Source: CAWBRT01 sp963832785
GTDB lineage: Bacteria; Acidobacteriota; Terriglobia; Terriglobales; Acidobacteriaceae
Reading direction: 5' to 3'
Length of the DNA stretch: 64,000 bases
NCBI GenBank assembly: GCA_963832785.1
Contig: CAWHVF010000005.1
Span: forward strand, 682,001 to 746,000
The notes below the pieces were generated by a model that made no database searches, had not been told where the DNA came from, and was given only the letters and a program-made list of their open reading frames with translations. Below, in pieces: positions 36,201 to 44,242 of the stretch. Each line of letters opens with the position of its first letter. Position 1 is the first letter of the stretch. The position numbers were made by a program, and so were the translations under genes.

Positions 36201-36298
36201 CGTATTTTGCCGTCCATCCGGCAGTGCCGGGAAGCACGCCGCACATCGACCGGCTGCGGCGCTTGAATGTGTCGTTCAGCATTGGACAGACGTTTTAG
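33233..36298 (+). CDS. BamA/TamA-like outer-membrane protein (Omp85)
   Basis: A 1021-aa protein with signal peptide (cleavage near residue 57 of the longest frame), several POTRA domains (about 70-530) and a C-terminal 16-strand Omp85 barrel (about 640-1021). The barrel has the FxRGF-like LRGFTLNQAGPRD region, and the protein ends in Phe, the signal used by the Bam machine. Start is uncertain: TTG at 33233, or a later TTG just before the hydrophobic core. Together with the SurA-like and TamB-like genes behind it, it is most likely a TamA-type or second BamA protein for outer-membrane assembly. Confidence 0.9.
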   Translation: MAFAGVQKGAGWATLRRIQDQPLPGPAKRGLLRAISSVFVGVFMVLSALCPTEPLAAQDTPQPTPAVVHKLPAQVVARMELRGTPMATAPYVLKMIEQKTGMPVDREAIRRSLRRLYQTHLFETIDVLSEAAGPDEIVLIFRTTPRYFVGLLSVDGLPKDGPRSSEMINSGTLELGLPYSPERLKESLERMHRLLEDNGYYQSRITYTENPDPSTQQMNVSFRVEPGGLSRVGRVTLTGEHNLSPEEVAYIAGLHPGDKVQAGQVQRALRRLRKRFQKGKRLEAQVAIARSYQAANNTVDYTIEVRRGPVVEIMAEGARVSRGRLKKQVPVYQEGAIDQDLLNEGRRNLRDFLQSEGYFKAQVSVQEKREDDTVRIVYGIERGSRHRLANIRIEGAKYFDQQTLRERMSSQEASWLLPKGRFSPVLLASDVTAIKTLYQENGFADVEVTASVDEEYRGDPRKLQAVIRINEGRQVLVRNLTIAGNRSFPEVLLRRDLYNIPGQPYSQANLATDQETLVDFYFNQGFPQVQFEASVKPVENDPQHVDVTYTIAEGERVYVENVLVSGLAHTRRGWVSRRFTVHGGDPLDHSKMAQTQSRLYDLGIFNEVDMAVQNPDGQIERKNLLYQLQEARRYTFHFGAGVEFATGNQPGSNPQGNTGISPTGSFNVTRINFRGKDESLTFQSQVGTLIKRAQLSYDQPHWFDFQNLHFTTSFLYDNTRDVNTFTAERLGGSLQLQQRLTRANRLVYGFSYRRDRVDPSSFPAGFSPDLASIYAAPVRIGMPSITFLRDTRNDPLNSTKGAFTTADFGAATGWLGSEANFGRILAQNSTYHRLGKGYVFARSTRIGIESPYGHSTVVPLPEHFFAGGSNSLRGFTLNQAGPRDPISGYPIGGNAMLVNNFELRSPPIALPLAGPGFNFVVFHDAGNVFDTASHMWTSVVHWSQRDQEGCKTLTTSCDFNYISQAVGAGIRYLTPIGPLRLDLGYALNPAYFAVHPAVPGSTPHIDRLRRLNVSFSIGQTF

Positions 36299-36411
36299 GG
36301 TGGTTTGCAATTATGCGGGCAAGAGATACGCACAGCGGGAGCCGGGGTAAAGCCCGGCGTTCCAGCCGGATAGCAACCAGCAGAGTTGCTATAGAATTAA
36401 TAAAACTGCCG

Positions 36412-37164
36412 ATGAGCCGTCTTCGCATCATCGTCGCGATTGCACTTTCCACGGCTGTGCTGGCCGGTACGCTGATGGCCGCCGAGCCCGTCTTCTCCTC
36501 ACCCGGCGCCGGAGTTGTCGATCGTGTGGTAGCCAGCGTCAATGAGGACCCGGTGCTGGCCAGCGACGTGGAGGATGCCGCCCACATCGAGGCCCTGATG
36601 CAAGACAAGCCGGCGGCGGATGTGGCTCCCGCCGATTTGAAGGCGGCCCTGGATAGGCTTATCGACCGCGCTCTGCTCCGGCAACAGATGTCCACCCAAC
36701 CCGAAAATTTAAGCCTGCCGGTGCGCCAGCGGCTGGCGGAAATACGGGCCGCGCTGCCGGGAGCGGATTCGCCAGCAAAATGGACCGCCATCCTGGCGGC
36801 TTACCGCGTCGACGAGCAGAAGCTGAAAAAGTACCTGGAAGATCAGCTTGAACTCGTGCATTTCATAGACGCGCGGCTTCGCCCTAGCGCCGATGTTTCG
36901 TGGACCGAGATTCAGAACTACTACAACCAGAAACTGCTGCCCGAACTGAAGGAGCGGGGAGCAGTGCCAGAGCCGCTGCGCAGCGTTCAGGGCCGCATCC
37001 GGGAGATTCTGCTGCAGCAAAAGATCGACGCCCAGCTAAGCGCGTGGCTGGCCAGTCTGCGCGAGCAGGGCCGGGTACGCATTCTGCAGCCGCAACTGGA
37101 AACGGCGCGGGGCGCGGGCTCCGGTGGACGAGGAACGTCATTCTCCATCCTGGACAGACGATGA
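36412..37164 (+). CDS. SurA N-domain-like periplasmic chaperone without PPIase domain
   Basis: A 250-aa protein from the ATG at 36412, which opens a signal peptide ending at about AAEP; a longer frame starts at 36313. The segment VVDRVVASVNEDPVLASDVE and the helices after it match the SurA N-terminal chaperone domain. The parvulin PPIase domains that follow in SurA are missing. It lies between BamA-like and TamB-like genes, and probably guides outer-membrane proteins to them. Confidence 0.75.
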   Translation: MSRLRIIVAIALSTAVLAGTLMAAEPVFSSPGAGVVDRVVASVNEDPVLASDVEDAAHIEALMQDKPAADVAPADLKAALDRLIDRALLRQQMSTQPENLSLPVRQRLAEIRAALPGADSPAKWTAILAAYRVDEQKLKKYLEDQLELVHFIDARLRPSADVSWTEIQNYYNQKLLPELKERGAVPEPLRSVQGRIREILLQQKIDAQLSAWLASLREQGRVRILQPQLETARGAGSGGRGTSFSILDRR

Positions 37165-37171
37165 GGCTGGA

Positions 37172-40100
37172 GTGAGCCAGGAGCGTCAGGCGCAGGAAAT
37201 CGCCCCCCCGGCGAGGCGGGAGCGCCGCCCGCCTGTTCCGCGCCGGAGCTGGGCGTTGATGGGAGCGGTCGCCAGCCTGGTGCTGCTCTCAGTTATCGTG
37301 GCCGCTGCCTGGTATTTCAATAGCTCCTATTTCCGCGAGCGGATGCGCCGCGAGCTGGTCGCCGAACTGGAAAACATCACCGGCGGCACGGTCGAGATCG
37401 AAGACTTTCGCTGGCAGCTCTCGCGCCTGCAGTTCGACCTCAGCAAGCTGACAATTCACGGCCTGGAACCCGCCGGTGAAGTGCCGTACATCTCGGTCGA
37501 TCATTTGCGGGCGCGGATAAAGATACTCTCAATCCTGGAGCCGCAAATAGTTCTGCGCGAACTGTTGCTGGAGCGCCCGGTCGTTCACATCATCATCGGC
37601 GAGGATGGCCGAAGCAATCATCCGCCATTCAAGTTGCTGCAGCGCGGCGGCAATCCCATCCAGAAGCTCCACGACCTCTCGCTGCAGCGGCTGGAGCTCC
37701 ATGCCGGATGGCTGCTTTGGAACCAACGCCGCCTGCCCCTGAACTTCTCGGCCAAGGATTTCTTCCTGATCGGCACCTACGCCGCCGCTGACGACGGCTA
37801 CCAGGCCCAGGCGCGCGTAGGAGAACTCGCGCTCACCCTGGGACAATATGGGCTGCTGGTGGCGCGGGCTGAGGCCAACCTGATGCTGCGCCCTAAAGGC
37901 GCGAGCGTTAATTCGCTCGTCATCGCCAGCCAGGGTTCGACGTTACATGCCAGCGGCACCCTGCTCGACTGGCATCATCCGGAGATCAGGCTGGAGTACC
38001 GGCTGGAGGCGGATGCCGCCGAGCTGGTGAAAATGGCGCGGCTGCCCGAGGTGGCGACCGGCCGCATGGAGGCCAGCGGAAGCGCGACGTTCAGAGAGGA
38101 CTCGTTTGCCTCCTCCGGCAAGGTCATTGCCAAGGCAGTGACTTGGAAATCCCGCTCCGTAGAGCTTCGGGATCTGAATGGGGGATTGGAATACGCGGCT
38201 GACCGGGAGCGAATCACAGTGCCGCGTCTGTTCGCTTCCCTGCCCGGGGGCAGCATTACGGGGGAAGCTGAAGTTGTCGGCTGGCTTGCGGCGCGGAATG
38301 CCAGCCTTCTTCACGAAAACGGAAGCGGCCTTCCCCGGGAAGAGCGCGGCGCGGCGAAGTTTGTGCTTCGTTCCCTGCCCTTGCAGGTCATGACGACTCT
38401 CTTCCGGCAGGCGTCCCTGCCGAAGCTGGCGGGAAATACCAGCGGAAGCATAGACCTGAACTGGCGCGGGAGCCTCGGTGACGCCGAGGCCAAGCTGAAC
38501 TTGAAGGTGTCGCCGCCGGCGCAGGCCCGGCCAGGAGAGGTTCCCGTCAGCGGCTTGCTGCGCGCAACGTACTCCGGCCGGCGAGCACTGCTGCAGGTTG
38601 CCGAGCTGAACGCGGCCAGCACCGCTACCACTCTGCAGGCCAGCGGAACACTCGGCAGCCGGGGGACGAACCTCCGCTTTGCCCTCTCTACCAGCAAAGT
38701 TGAGGAACTCCAGCCAGTGCTGGACAGGTTCCATTTGCGACAGCCGCTTCCGGTGGAGATGGCGGGCACGGCGTCTTTGTACGGCACAGCAACCGGCAGC
38801 GCGGACACCCCCCAGGTTGACGCGCATCTCGAACTGCATAACTTTGTCACCGTGCTGCCCGGTATGGCAAACGGCCCCCGTCAGAGTCCTGAGGCCAAGC
38901 CTGTGGTGGGCACGCCTGGAGCCACGCGCCTGCACTGGGATGGCCTGCAAGCCGATCTCGTTTATTCGCCTAAGCAGCTCTCGTTCCGGCAGGCAAAATT
39001 GACGCGAGGCAAAACGGCCATCGATTTCGATGGAAGCTGCGTGCTTGTAGGCGGAGAACTGACGGATTCCTCGCCCATAGAATTTCGTCTCCAGGCGCAC
39101 AAGGCAGAACTGGAGGAATTACGGACGATCGCCGGAGCGTGGTTCGCGACGGGAGCCGCGGCTGCGCCGCAGGCAACGCATTTCCCCGTGAGCGGCCAGT
39201 TTGAAGGAAGGCTCCAGCTTCGCGGAACTCGCCGGCAACTGGACGGCAGCGGCCACCTGCGCGCCCTGAACATCGTGGCCTACGGTCAGCCCGTCCGCTC
39301 CGCCGATGCCGACATCGAGTTCCAGGGGGCGCGGCTGCGAGTTTACAAGCTGATGGCGGCCAGCAGCCTGGGCGAGGCGGCCGGAAGCGGCGCTTACAAC
39401 TTTGCCACCCGGGAGTTCGTTTTTGCCGCGCGCGGCACCAACCTGCAACTGGAGCGCATTCCCGGACTGCAAAGACAGCGGCTGCGCCTGCGCGGGGCGG
39501 CGGCCTTCGAGGCCCAAGGCTCGGGAACGCCGGAGGCGCCGGAGATCACCGCCACGCTGCGCCTTCGCGACCTGGCCATCAACGACGAACGGCTGGGCGG
39601 CTTCCAGATCGAAGCCGTGACCCACGGCGCGGAGATGGCGCTGACCGGGCGCTCCAGTTTTCAGGAGGGTTCGCTGGCGATCGACGGCACCGTCCGCCTG
39701 CGCGGCGATTTGCCCATCAAGCTGAACGCGTCGGCCGTCAACCTTGCGCTCGGCCCGGCACTGCGCAGTTTCTTCTTCGCCGGACACGCCGCTCGCGTCA
39801 CTGTCGACGCCGAACTGCAACTGGAAGGCCCGGCCAGAACCCCACCGGCGCTAAACGGCACCCTGGCGGTAACCAGATTGACGGGATCACTGGAGGGCCT
39901 GCCGATTCGCAACGCCGGCCCGCTTCGCTTCCGCCTGCAACACGGCGCGCTGGCGGTAGACCAACTTCGCCTGGAAGGGCAGCAGGAACATTACATCGAG
40001 GTTCATGGCGAGGCGAACCTTGCCGATGACGAACGCCTCAACCTGCAGGCGGATGGCAAGACCGATCTGAAGCTGTTGCAAATCCTGGCGCCCGACCTCA

Positions 40101-41350
40101 GCGCACGTGGTCTCGCCGAACTGGCGATTCAAGTTCACGGAACGTTCAGCCACCCGGCTTTGCGCGGGCAGCTCCGCATCAGCGATGGCGCAGTCTCCTA
40201 TGTCGATCTGCCCGGCGGGCTGAGCAACATCAATGGCGTGCTCGCCTTCAACCAGGACCGGCTGCAGGTACAGGAACTGGCCGCCGTGATGGGAGGCGGC
40301 CTCCTGCAGCTTGGCGGATTCGTCAGCTACGCCGAGACCTCGCCGGCCAGGGCGGCCGTTGCCGACGGCCGCGCGCTGATCTTCAACCTGACCGCTGAGG
40401 GCAAGAACATTCGCCTGCGCTATCCGGAGGGCGTCAGCTCGGGGGTGGATGTCAGCCTGGCTTTTTCCGGCTCCACGGGTAATGCCCTGCTCTCCGGCAC
40501 CGTCGTGGTCAACCGGCTTGCCCTGAATCCGCAATTCGATTTTGCCAGCTACCTGGTCAAAGGCAAACAGATCCGGCTTGAGGCCAATCCCAACTCGCCC
40601 GCCAACAACGTCAGGCTGGATGTGCAGGTCTCCTCGGCGCCGCAGCTACAGGTGCAGAGTTCGCTGGCGCGCGTAACCGGGAACGTAAACCTGCGCATCC
40701 GCGGCAGCGCCGCCAAGCCGGTGGTGCTGGGGCGCATCAGCATTCTGGAAGGCAGCCTCAACCTCACCAGCTCCAGATACCGGCTGGACCGGGGCGAGAT
40801 CACCTTCAGCAGCCCGGTCAACATCGACCCGAGCATCGACATTGAAGCCTCGACCCGGGTACGCGATTACGATATCACCCTCGGCCTGCAAGGCACGCTC
40901 AGCCGCATAAACGTGAGCTATCGTTCGGACCCGCCGCTGCCCTCCTCGGAAATCATCTCGCTGCTCGCCCTGGGGCGCACCGAAGAAGCCAATCAGCTTC
41001 CCGGCGCCAGCCAGCAAAGCGCGGCCCTCACCGAATCGGCCTCGACCGAGATCCTCGGCCAGGCCCTCAACTCTGCCGTGAACAGCCGGTTGCAGAAGCT
41101 GTTCGGCGTAAGCCGCATCAAGATCGACCCCAACGTCGGCGGCCCGCAAACCGGCGCCAATGCCCGGCTAACCATGGAGCAAACCGTCTCCAACCGCGTG
41201 ACTTTGACCTACATCACCAACCTGGCGCAGTCGGCCCAGCAGATCATCCGCTTCGAGTACTTCCTGACGCCCCGCTTTTCGATTGTTGGCGTACGCGACC
41301 AGAACGGAGTGGTAAGCTTTGATATCTTCGTGCGGCGCCGGAAACATTGA
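37172..41350 (+). CDS. tamB: TamB-like translocation/assembly module protein
   Basis: A protein of 1392 aa from the GTG at 37172 (GAGG upstream, 8 bp after the previous stop); a GTG at 37124 would overlap that gene. One N-terminal membrane helix is followed by a very long repetitive beta structure of AsmA/TamB type and, in the last 300 residues, the TamB domain (DUF490), ending with ...FFLTPRFSIVGVRDQNGVVSFD-like barrel-linked strands. TamB-type proteins form a periplasm-spanning groove and are now linked to lipid transport and outer-membrane assembly. The neighbour BamA/TamA-like gene fits a TAM-type pair. Confidence 0.9.
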   Translation: MSQERQAQEIAPPARRERRPPVPRRSWALMGAVASLVLLSVIVAAAWYFNSSYFRERMRRELVAELENITGGTVEIEDFRWQLSRLQFDLSKLTIHGLEPAGEVPYISVDHLRARIKILSILEPQIVLRELLLERPVVHIIIGEDGRSNHPPFKLLQRGGNPIQKLHDLSLQRLELHAGWLLWNQRRLPLNFSAKDFFLIGTYAAADDGYQAQARVGELALTLGQYGLLVARAEANLMLRPKGASVNSLVIASQGSTLHASGTLLDWHHPEIRLEYRLEADAAELVKMARLPEVATGRMEASGSATFREDSFASSGKVIAKAVTWKSRSVELRDLNGGLEYAADRERITVPRLFASLPGGSITGEAEVVGWLAARNASLLHENGSGLPREERGAAKFVLRSLPLQVMTTLFRQASLPKLAGNTSGSIDLNWRGSLGDAEAKLNLKVSPPAQARPGEVPVSGLLRATYSGRRALLQVAELNAASTATTLQASGTLGSRGTNLRFALSTSKVEELQPVLDRFHLRQPLPVEMAGTASLYGTATGSADTPQVDAHLELHNFVTVLPGMANGPRQSPEAKPVVGTPGATRLHWDGLQADLVYSPKQLSFRQAKLTRGKTAIDFDGSCVLVGGELTDSSPIEFRLQAHKAELEELRTIAGAWFATGAAAAPQATHFPVSGQFEGRLQLRGTRRQLDGSGHLRALNIVAYGQPVRSADADIEFQGARLRVYKLMAASSLGEAAGSGAYNFATREFVFAARGTNLQLERIPGLQRQRLRLRGAAAFEAQGSGTPEAPEITATLRLRDLAINDERLGGFQIEAVTHGAEMALTGRSSFQEGSLAIDGTVRLRGDLPIKLNASAVNLALGPALRSFFFAGHAARVTVDAELQLEGPARTPPALNGTLAVTRLTGSLEGLPIRNAGPLRFRLQHGALAVDQLRLEGQQEHYIEVHGEANLADDERLNLQADGKTDLKLLQILAPDLSARGLAELAIQVHGTFSHPALRGQLRISDGAVSYVDLPGGLSNINGVLAFNQDRLQVQELAAVMGGGLLQLGGFVSYAETSPARAAVADGRALIFNLTAEGKNIRLRYPEGVSSGVDVSLAFSGSTGNALLSGTVVVNRLALNPQFDFASYLVKGKQIRLEANPNSPANNVRLDVQVSSAPQLQVQSSLARVTGNVNLRIRGSAAKPVVLGRISILEGSLNLTSSRYRLDRGEITFSSPVNIDPSIDIEASTRVRDYDITLGLQGTLSRINVSYRSDPPLPSSEIISLLALGRTEEANQLPGASQQSAALTESASTEILGQALNSAVNSRLQKLFGVSRIKIDPNVGGPQTGANARLTMEQTVSNRVTLTYITNLAQSAQQIIRFEYFLTPRFSIVGVRDQNGVVSFDIFVRRRKH

Positions 41351-41445
41351 TTTGTGATTTTTGATTGTCGATTTTTGATTTCAGATTTGAGATTGAACAT
41401 AAAGAGCCATAAATCAAAAATCAGAAATCAAAATGAAAAATTCTG
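41349..41445. repeat. 7-bp repeat arrays behind tamB, inverted pair
   Basis: Seven GATTTNN-like units (41349-41397) with exact 7-base spacing begin at the last bases of the tamB stop codon. After a 13-bp gap come AAATCAA-like units (41411-41445), the reverse-complement type. The two arms could fold together, with pcm starting 22 bp later. Confidence 0.85.
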
Positions 41446-41467
41446 AACGGCTGCCGATTGGCAAGCA

Positions 41468-42118
41468 ATGCCCCAGTACGACGAGCACGACCCTTTTCTC
41501 GGGCGCCGGCTGCGCATGGTCAAGAAGCAGCTCGCCGACCGCGGTATTCGTGACGAGCGCGTGCTGCAGGCCATGAGCAGTGTGCCGCGCCATGAGTTTA
41601 TTCCGCCGCCCGCCTGGAACGATGCCTACGACGATCACCCGGTGCCCATCGGCGAAGGGCAGACCATCTCGCAGCCCTACATCGTCGCCTACATGATCGA
41701 GGCGCTGGCCCTGGAGAGCTTGGATACGGTGCTGGAGATCGGCACCGGGACCGGCTACCAGGCGGCAGTCATCTCCCGCATTGCCGCCCAGGTCTTTACC
41801 GTCGAGCGCATCGCCTCGCTGGCCGAGCAGGCGCGCCAAAACTTTCTCCGCTTGGACTACCACAACATCGAAGTGGTGATCGGCGACGGCCGCGAGGGGC
41901 TGCCGCAATTCGCGCCTTACAAGCGCATCATCGTGGCCGCCGCCGCTTCAACCATACCGGAGGCGCTGCTGCAGCAGTTGGACGAGAACGGCATTCTGGT
42001 CATTCCCACCGGCATAGACTTTCAGGAGCTGCTACGGGTGCGTAAATCCGGAGGAGAAATCACGACGACCAACCTGGGCGGGTGCCGCTTCGTGCCGCTG
42101 ATCGGGAGCGGAGATTGA
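41468..42118 (+). CDS. pcm: Protein-L-isoaspartate O-methyltransferase
   Basis: A 216-aa protein-repair enzyme that methylates isoaspartyl residues with SAM. It shows LEIGTGTGYQAAVIS (motif I, about residues 89-103), the family-specific QPYIVAYM region with GEGQTIS, and IPTG near the end. Length fits. It follows tamB after a heptad array and may use its own promoter. Confidence 0.95.
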   Translation: MPQYDEHDPFLGRRLRMVKKQLADRGIRDERVLQAMSSVPRHEFIPPPAWNDAYDDHPVPIGEGQTISQPYIVAYMIEALALESLDTVLEIGTGTGYQAAVISRIAAQVFTVERIASLAEQARQNFLRLDYHNIEVVIGDGREGLPQFAPYKRIIVAAAASTIPEALLQQLDENGILVIPTGIDFQELLRVRKSGGEITTTNLGGCRFVPLIGSGD

Positions 42119-42154
42119 GGAGCAGAACCAGAGATGCTGTATACCAAAAATGGG

Positions 42155-42257
42155 TGTCATTCCGAGCGAGCGGCGCTCGCGTCGCGAGTCGAGGAACCTT
42201 GCGTTTTGCCGTGTAACGCAAGATCCCTCCGCTCCGCTTCGCTCCGGTCGGGATGAC
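42155..42257. repeat. Palindromic repeat with TGTCATTCCGAG start
   Basis: About 103 bp starting TGTCATTCCGAG and ending GTCGGGATGAC, with inverted inner parts rich in GCTTCGCTC-like steps. It resembles the longer repeats at 48817 and 62270. No gene is inside. Confidence 0.7.
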
Positions 42258-42348
42258 GTTCGTCTTTGGGATATATCTACTGTAGTTCCGCTCGAGGAAT
42301 AGTTTCCAGTTGTCACAATTGCTGACAGGGCAAGAGTGGGTTCGTACA

Positions 42349-42356
42349 CTCTGTAG
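42349..42356. repeat. Target site duplication, left (CTCTGTAG)
   Basis: CTCTGTAG directly before the left inverted repeat; the same 8 bases follow the right inverted repeat at 45281-45288. Eight bases is the usual duplication size of the IS1595 family. Confidence 0.9.
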
Positions 42357-42395
42357 GGCAAGAATATCGCTGGCTCATCAACCGGGGGGTGATGT

Positions 42396-44024
42396 ATGCT
42401 GAATGATCTCCCGGAGGTACAGCAAATGGCCAGGCGAGTTGACTTGGATGCCATGATTCCACGCGAGGACTTCGCCGTCGCGCAAGAAACGTTAGTTATT
42501 GATCTTATCAAAGACTTTCCTATCACGCACTTGGCGAATGATTCGCCCGTCCTGAAATTGCTTCGTAAGCCAGATTTTCAGCGGGAAACAAACCATTGGA
42601 GTCCAGACCAGGTACTCTCATTGCTTACTAGCTTCATTGATGGTGAAGTCATTCCGTCCCTGATCTTGTGGAAGGCTCCGAAATACATTTTCGTAATTGA
42701 CGGTGGACACCGCCTTAGTGCACTTCGGGCATGGATGCTTGATGACTACGGGGATGGAGCTAGCTCCCTAGAATTCTACAAAGGGGAAATCTCTGTCCGA
42801 CAGAAGGACATTGCAAAGCACACTAGGCAATTAATAGAGAAAAACATCGGGCGTTATTCAACATTCGTTAGTCAGGTTGGCAAGAAGAGCGCACCTGAGG
42901 ATGTTACGCGACGTGCTCAGGTACTTTTCACGCGAGCAATACCATTGCAATGGGTTCAGGGCGATGCCTCAGTCGCAGAATCATCATTTTTCAAAATCAA
43001 TTCGCAAGGCACTCCGCTTGATGATACCGAAACGTTGCTAATCAGGAATCGGAAAAAGCCAATTGCGATTGCTGCACGAGCCATCTTGCGGGCAGGAAGC
43101 GGCCATAAGTATTGGTCAAAGTTTTCGACTGAATGCACAGCAGATTTAGAGAAAGTAACACAGGAGTTTCACGAGAAGATTTTTAAGCCAGAAGCAGAGG
43201 AGCCGTTAAAAACGCTAGAACTGCCGCTAGGCGGGTCTGTGTCTCCTGTTGATGCATTAGGCCTGCTAATCGACTTCCTTTCAATTTCAGGAACACGCGA
43301 TAAAGATGGTAAAGCAATTGACAAGTACCCTGATGATGAATTATCAGGCTGCGAAACAGTCAAGGTTTTGAAGAATGCGCTCGAAGTTATAAATCGGATA
43401 GCTGGCAACAATGCGGCTAGCTTGGGCCTGCATCCGGCTGTGTATTTCTACAATGAACGCGGCAAGTACAGTAGATTTATGTTTCTGGGGATGGCAGCGG
43501 TAATACAAGATAAACTCAGAAATAACAACTCGGCTTTTTTTAAGAAGTTCACGACGGCCAGGAAAAGTCTTGAACAGTTCTTGATAGAAAATAAATCACT
43601 GATTGGGCTGATTCTGCAAAATCTCAGCAAGAGTCAGCGTGTGCCCAAAGTTCGGGATTTATTCGAGTTTCTCGTCAACAAGTTACAAAACCATGCAGCC
43701 GTCACCATCGAGGAGACCATTGGACACCTAGGTATTCGCGGTCGCATTGTAGAAGCCAACGCTATTCAGACAACACCGCATATTTCGGATGACACAAAGT
43801 CAATGGTGTACGTGCGGCAAGCAATTACCAATGCGCTTCGCTGTCCAATTTGCGGGGGGTTACTAGACGCGAGTAAATCCGTGTCGTATGACCATATCGA
43901 CCAGAAAAGGAAGGGAGGAACTGGAGATCACACAAACGTTCAAATAGCGCATCCATACTGCAATACTGGATACAAGGAATCTCAGGCAGCAGCTTCAGAA
44001 AAGGCAGAAAACAAGAAACCGTAG
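42396..44024 (+). CDS. DUF262 (ParB-like) + HNH nuclease protein
   Basis: A 542-aa protein with GGGGGG 6 nt before the ATG. The N-terminal part has VIDGGHRLSALRAW (DGGHR at 102-106), the nucleotide-binding/nicking motif of DUF262/ParB-like domains. A long helical middle follows. The C-terminus is an HNH nuclease: C483/C486, DH at 499-500, N514, H519, C522. DUF262 with HNH (DUF1524 or plain HNH) is the design of GmrSD/type IV restriction enzymes, which cut modified phage DNA. Antiphage activity is inferred. Base composition is more AT-rich than the chromosome, a sign of transfer. It is cargo of the IS1595-type transposon, an unusual place. Confidence 0.82.
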   Translation: MLNDLPEVQQMARRVDLDAMIPREDFAVAQETLVIDLIKDFPITHLANDSPVLKLLRKPDFQRETNHWSPDQVLSLLTSFIDGEVIPSLILWKAPKYIFVIDGGHRLSALRAWMLDDYGDGASSLEFYKGEISVRQKDIAKHTRQLIEKNIGRYSTFVSQVGKKSAPEDVTRRAQVLFTRAIPLQWVQGDASVAESSFFKINSQGTPLDDTETLLIRNRKKPIAIAARAILRAGSGHKYWSKFSTECTADLEKVTQEFHEKIFKPEAEEPLKTLELPLGGSVSPVDALGLLIDFLSISGTRDKDGKAIDKYPDDELSGCETVKVLKNALEVINRIAGNNAASLGLHPAVYFYNERGKYSRFMFLGMAAVIQDKLRNNNSAFFKKFTTARKSLEQFLIENKSLIGLILQNLSKSQRVPKVRDLFEFLVNKLQNHAAVTIEETIGHLGIRGRIVEANAIQTTPHISDDTKSMVYVRQAITNALRCPICGGLLDASKSVSYDHIDQKRKGGTGDHTNVQIAHPYCNTGYKESQAAASEKAENKKP

Positions 44025-44047
44025 GACGTGATGTATAATGACGGCCA

Positions 44048-44242
44048 ATGAAACATTCCGCAAAATATCAGAGATTTACGAATCTCGTGGACCGACTGCT
44101 AGCAGTCTCGCACGAGGAAATAAAACGACGCGAAGCAGAGTATCGCAAGCAGGTAGATGCGAACCCCAATCGTCGCGGCCCCAAAGGGAAAAAGCGGACT
44201 GCGGTCAAACCGCCTTCCGCTTCCCTCGGCCCTGCCGTTTAG
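44048..44242 (+). CDS. Small basic protein in the transposon
   Basis: A 64-aa protein: a helical N-terminal half with VSHEEIKRREAEYRK, then a Lys/Arg/Pro-rich tail. I recall similar small proteins near many transposases and elsewhere, but no function is known to me. Its stop overlaps the transposase stop tail to tail by 4 bases (44239-44242). TATAAT at 44034-44039 lies so close that the transcript would start at or next to the ATG, that is, leaderless. Confidence 0.6.
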   Translation: MKHSAKYQRFTNLVDRLLAVSHEEIKRREAEYRKQVDANPNRRGPKGKKRTAVKPPSASLGPAV

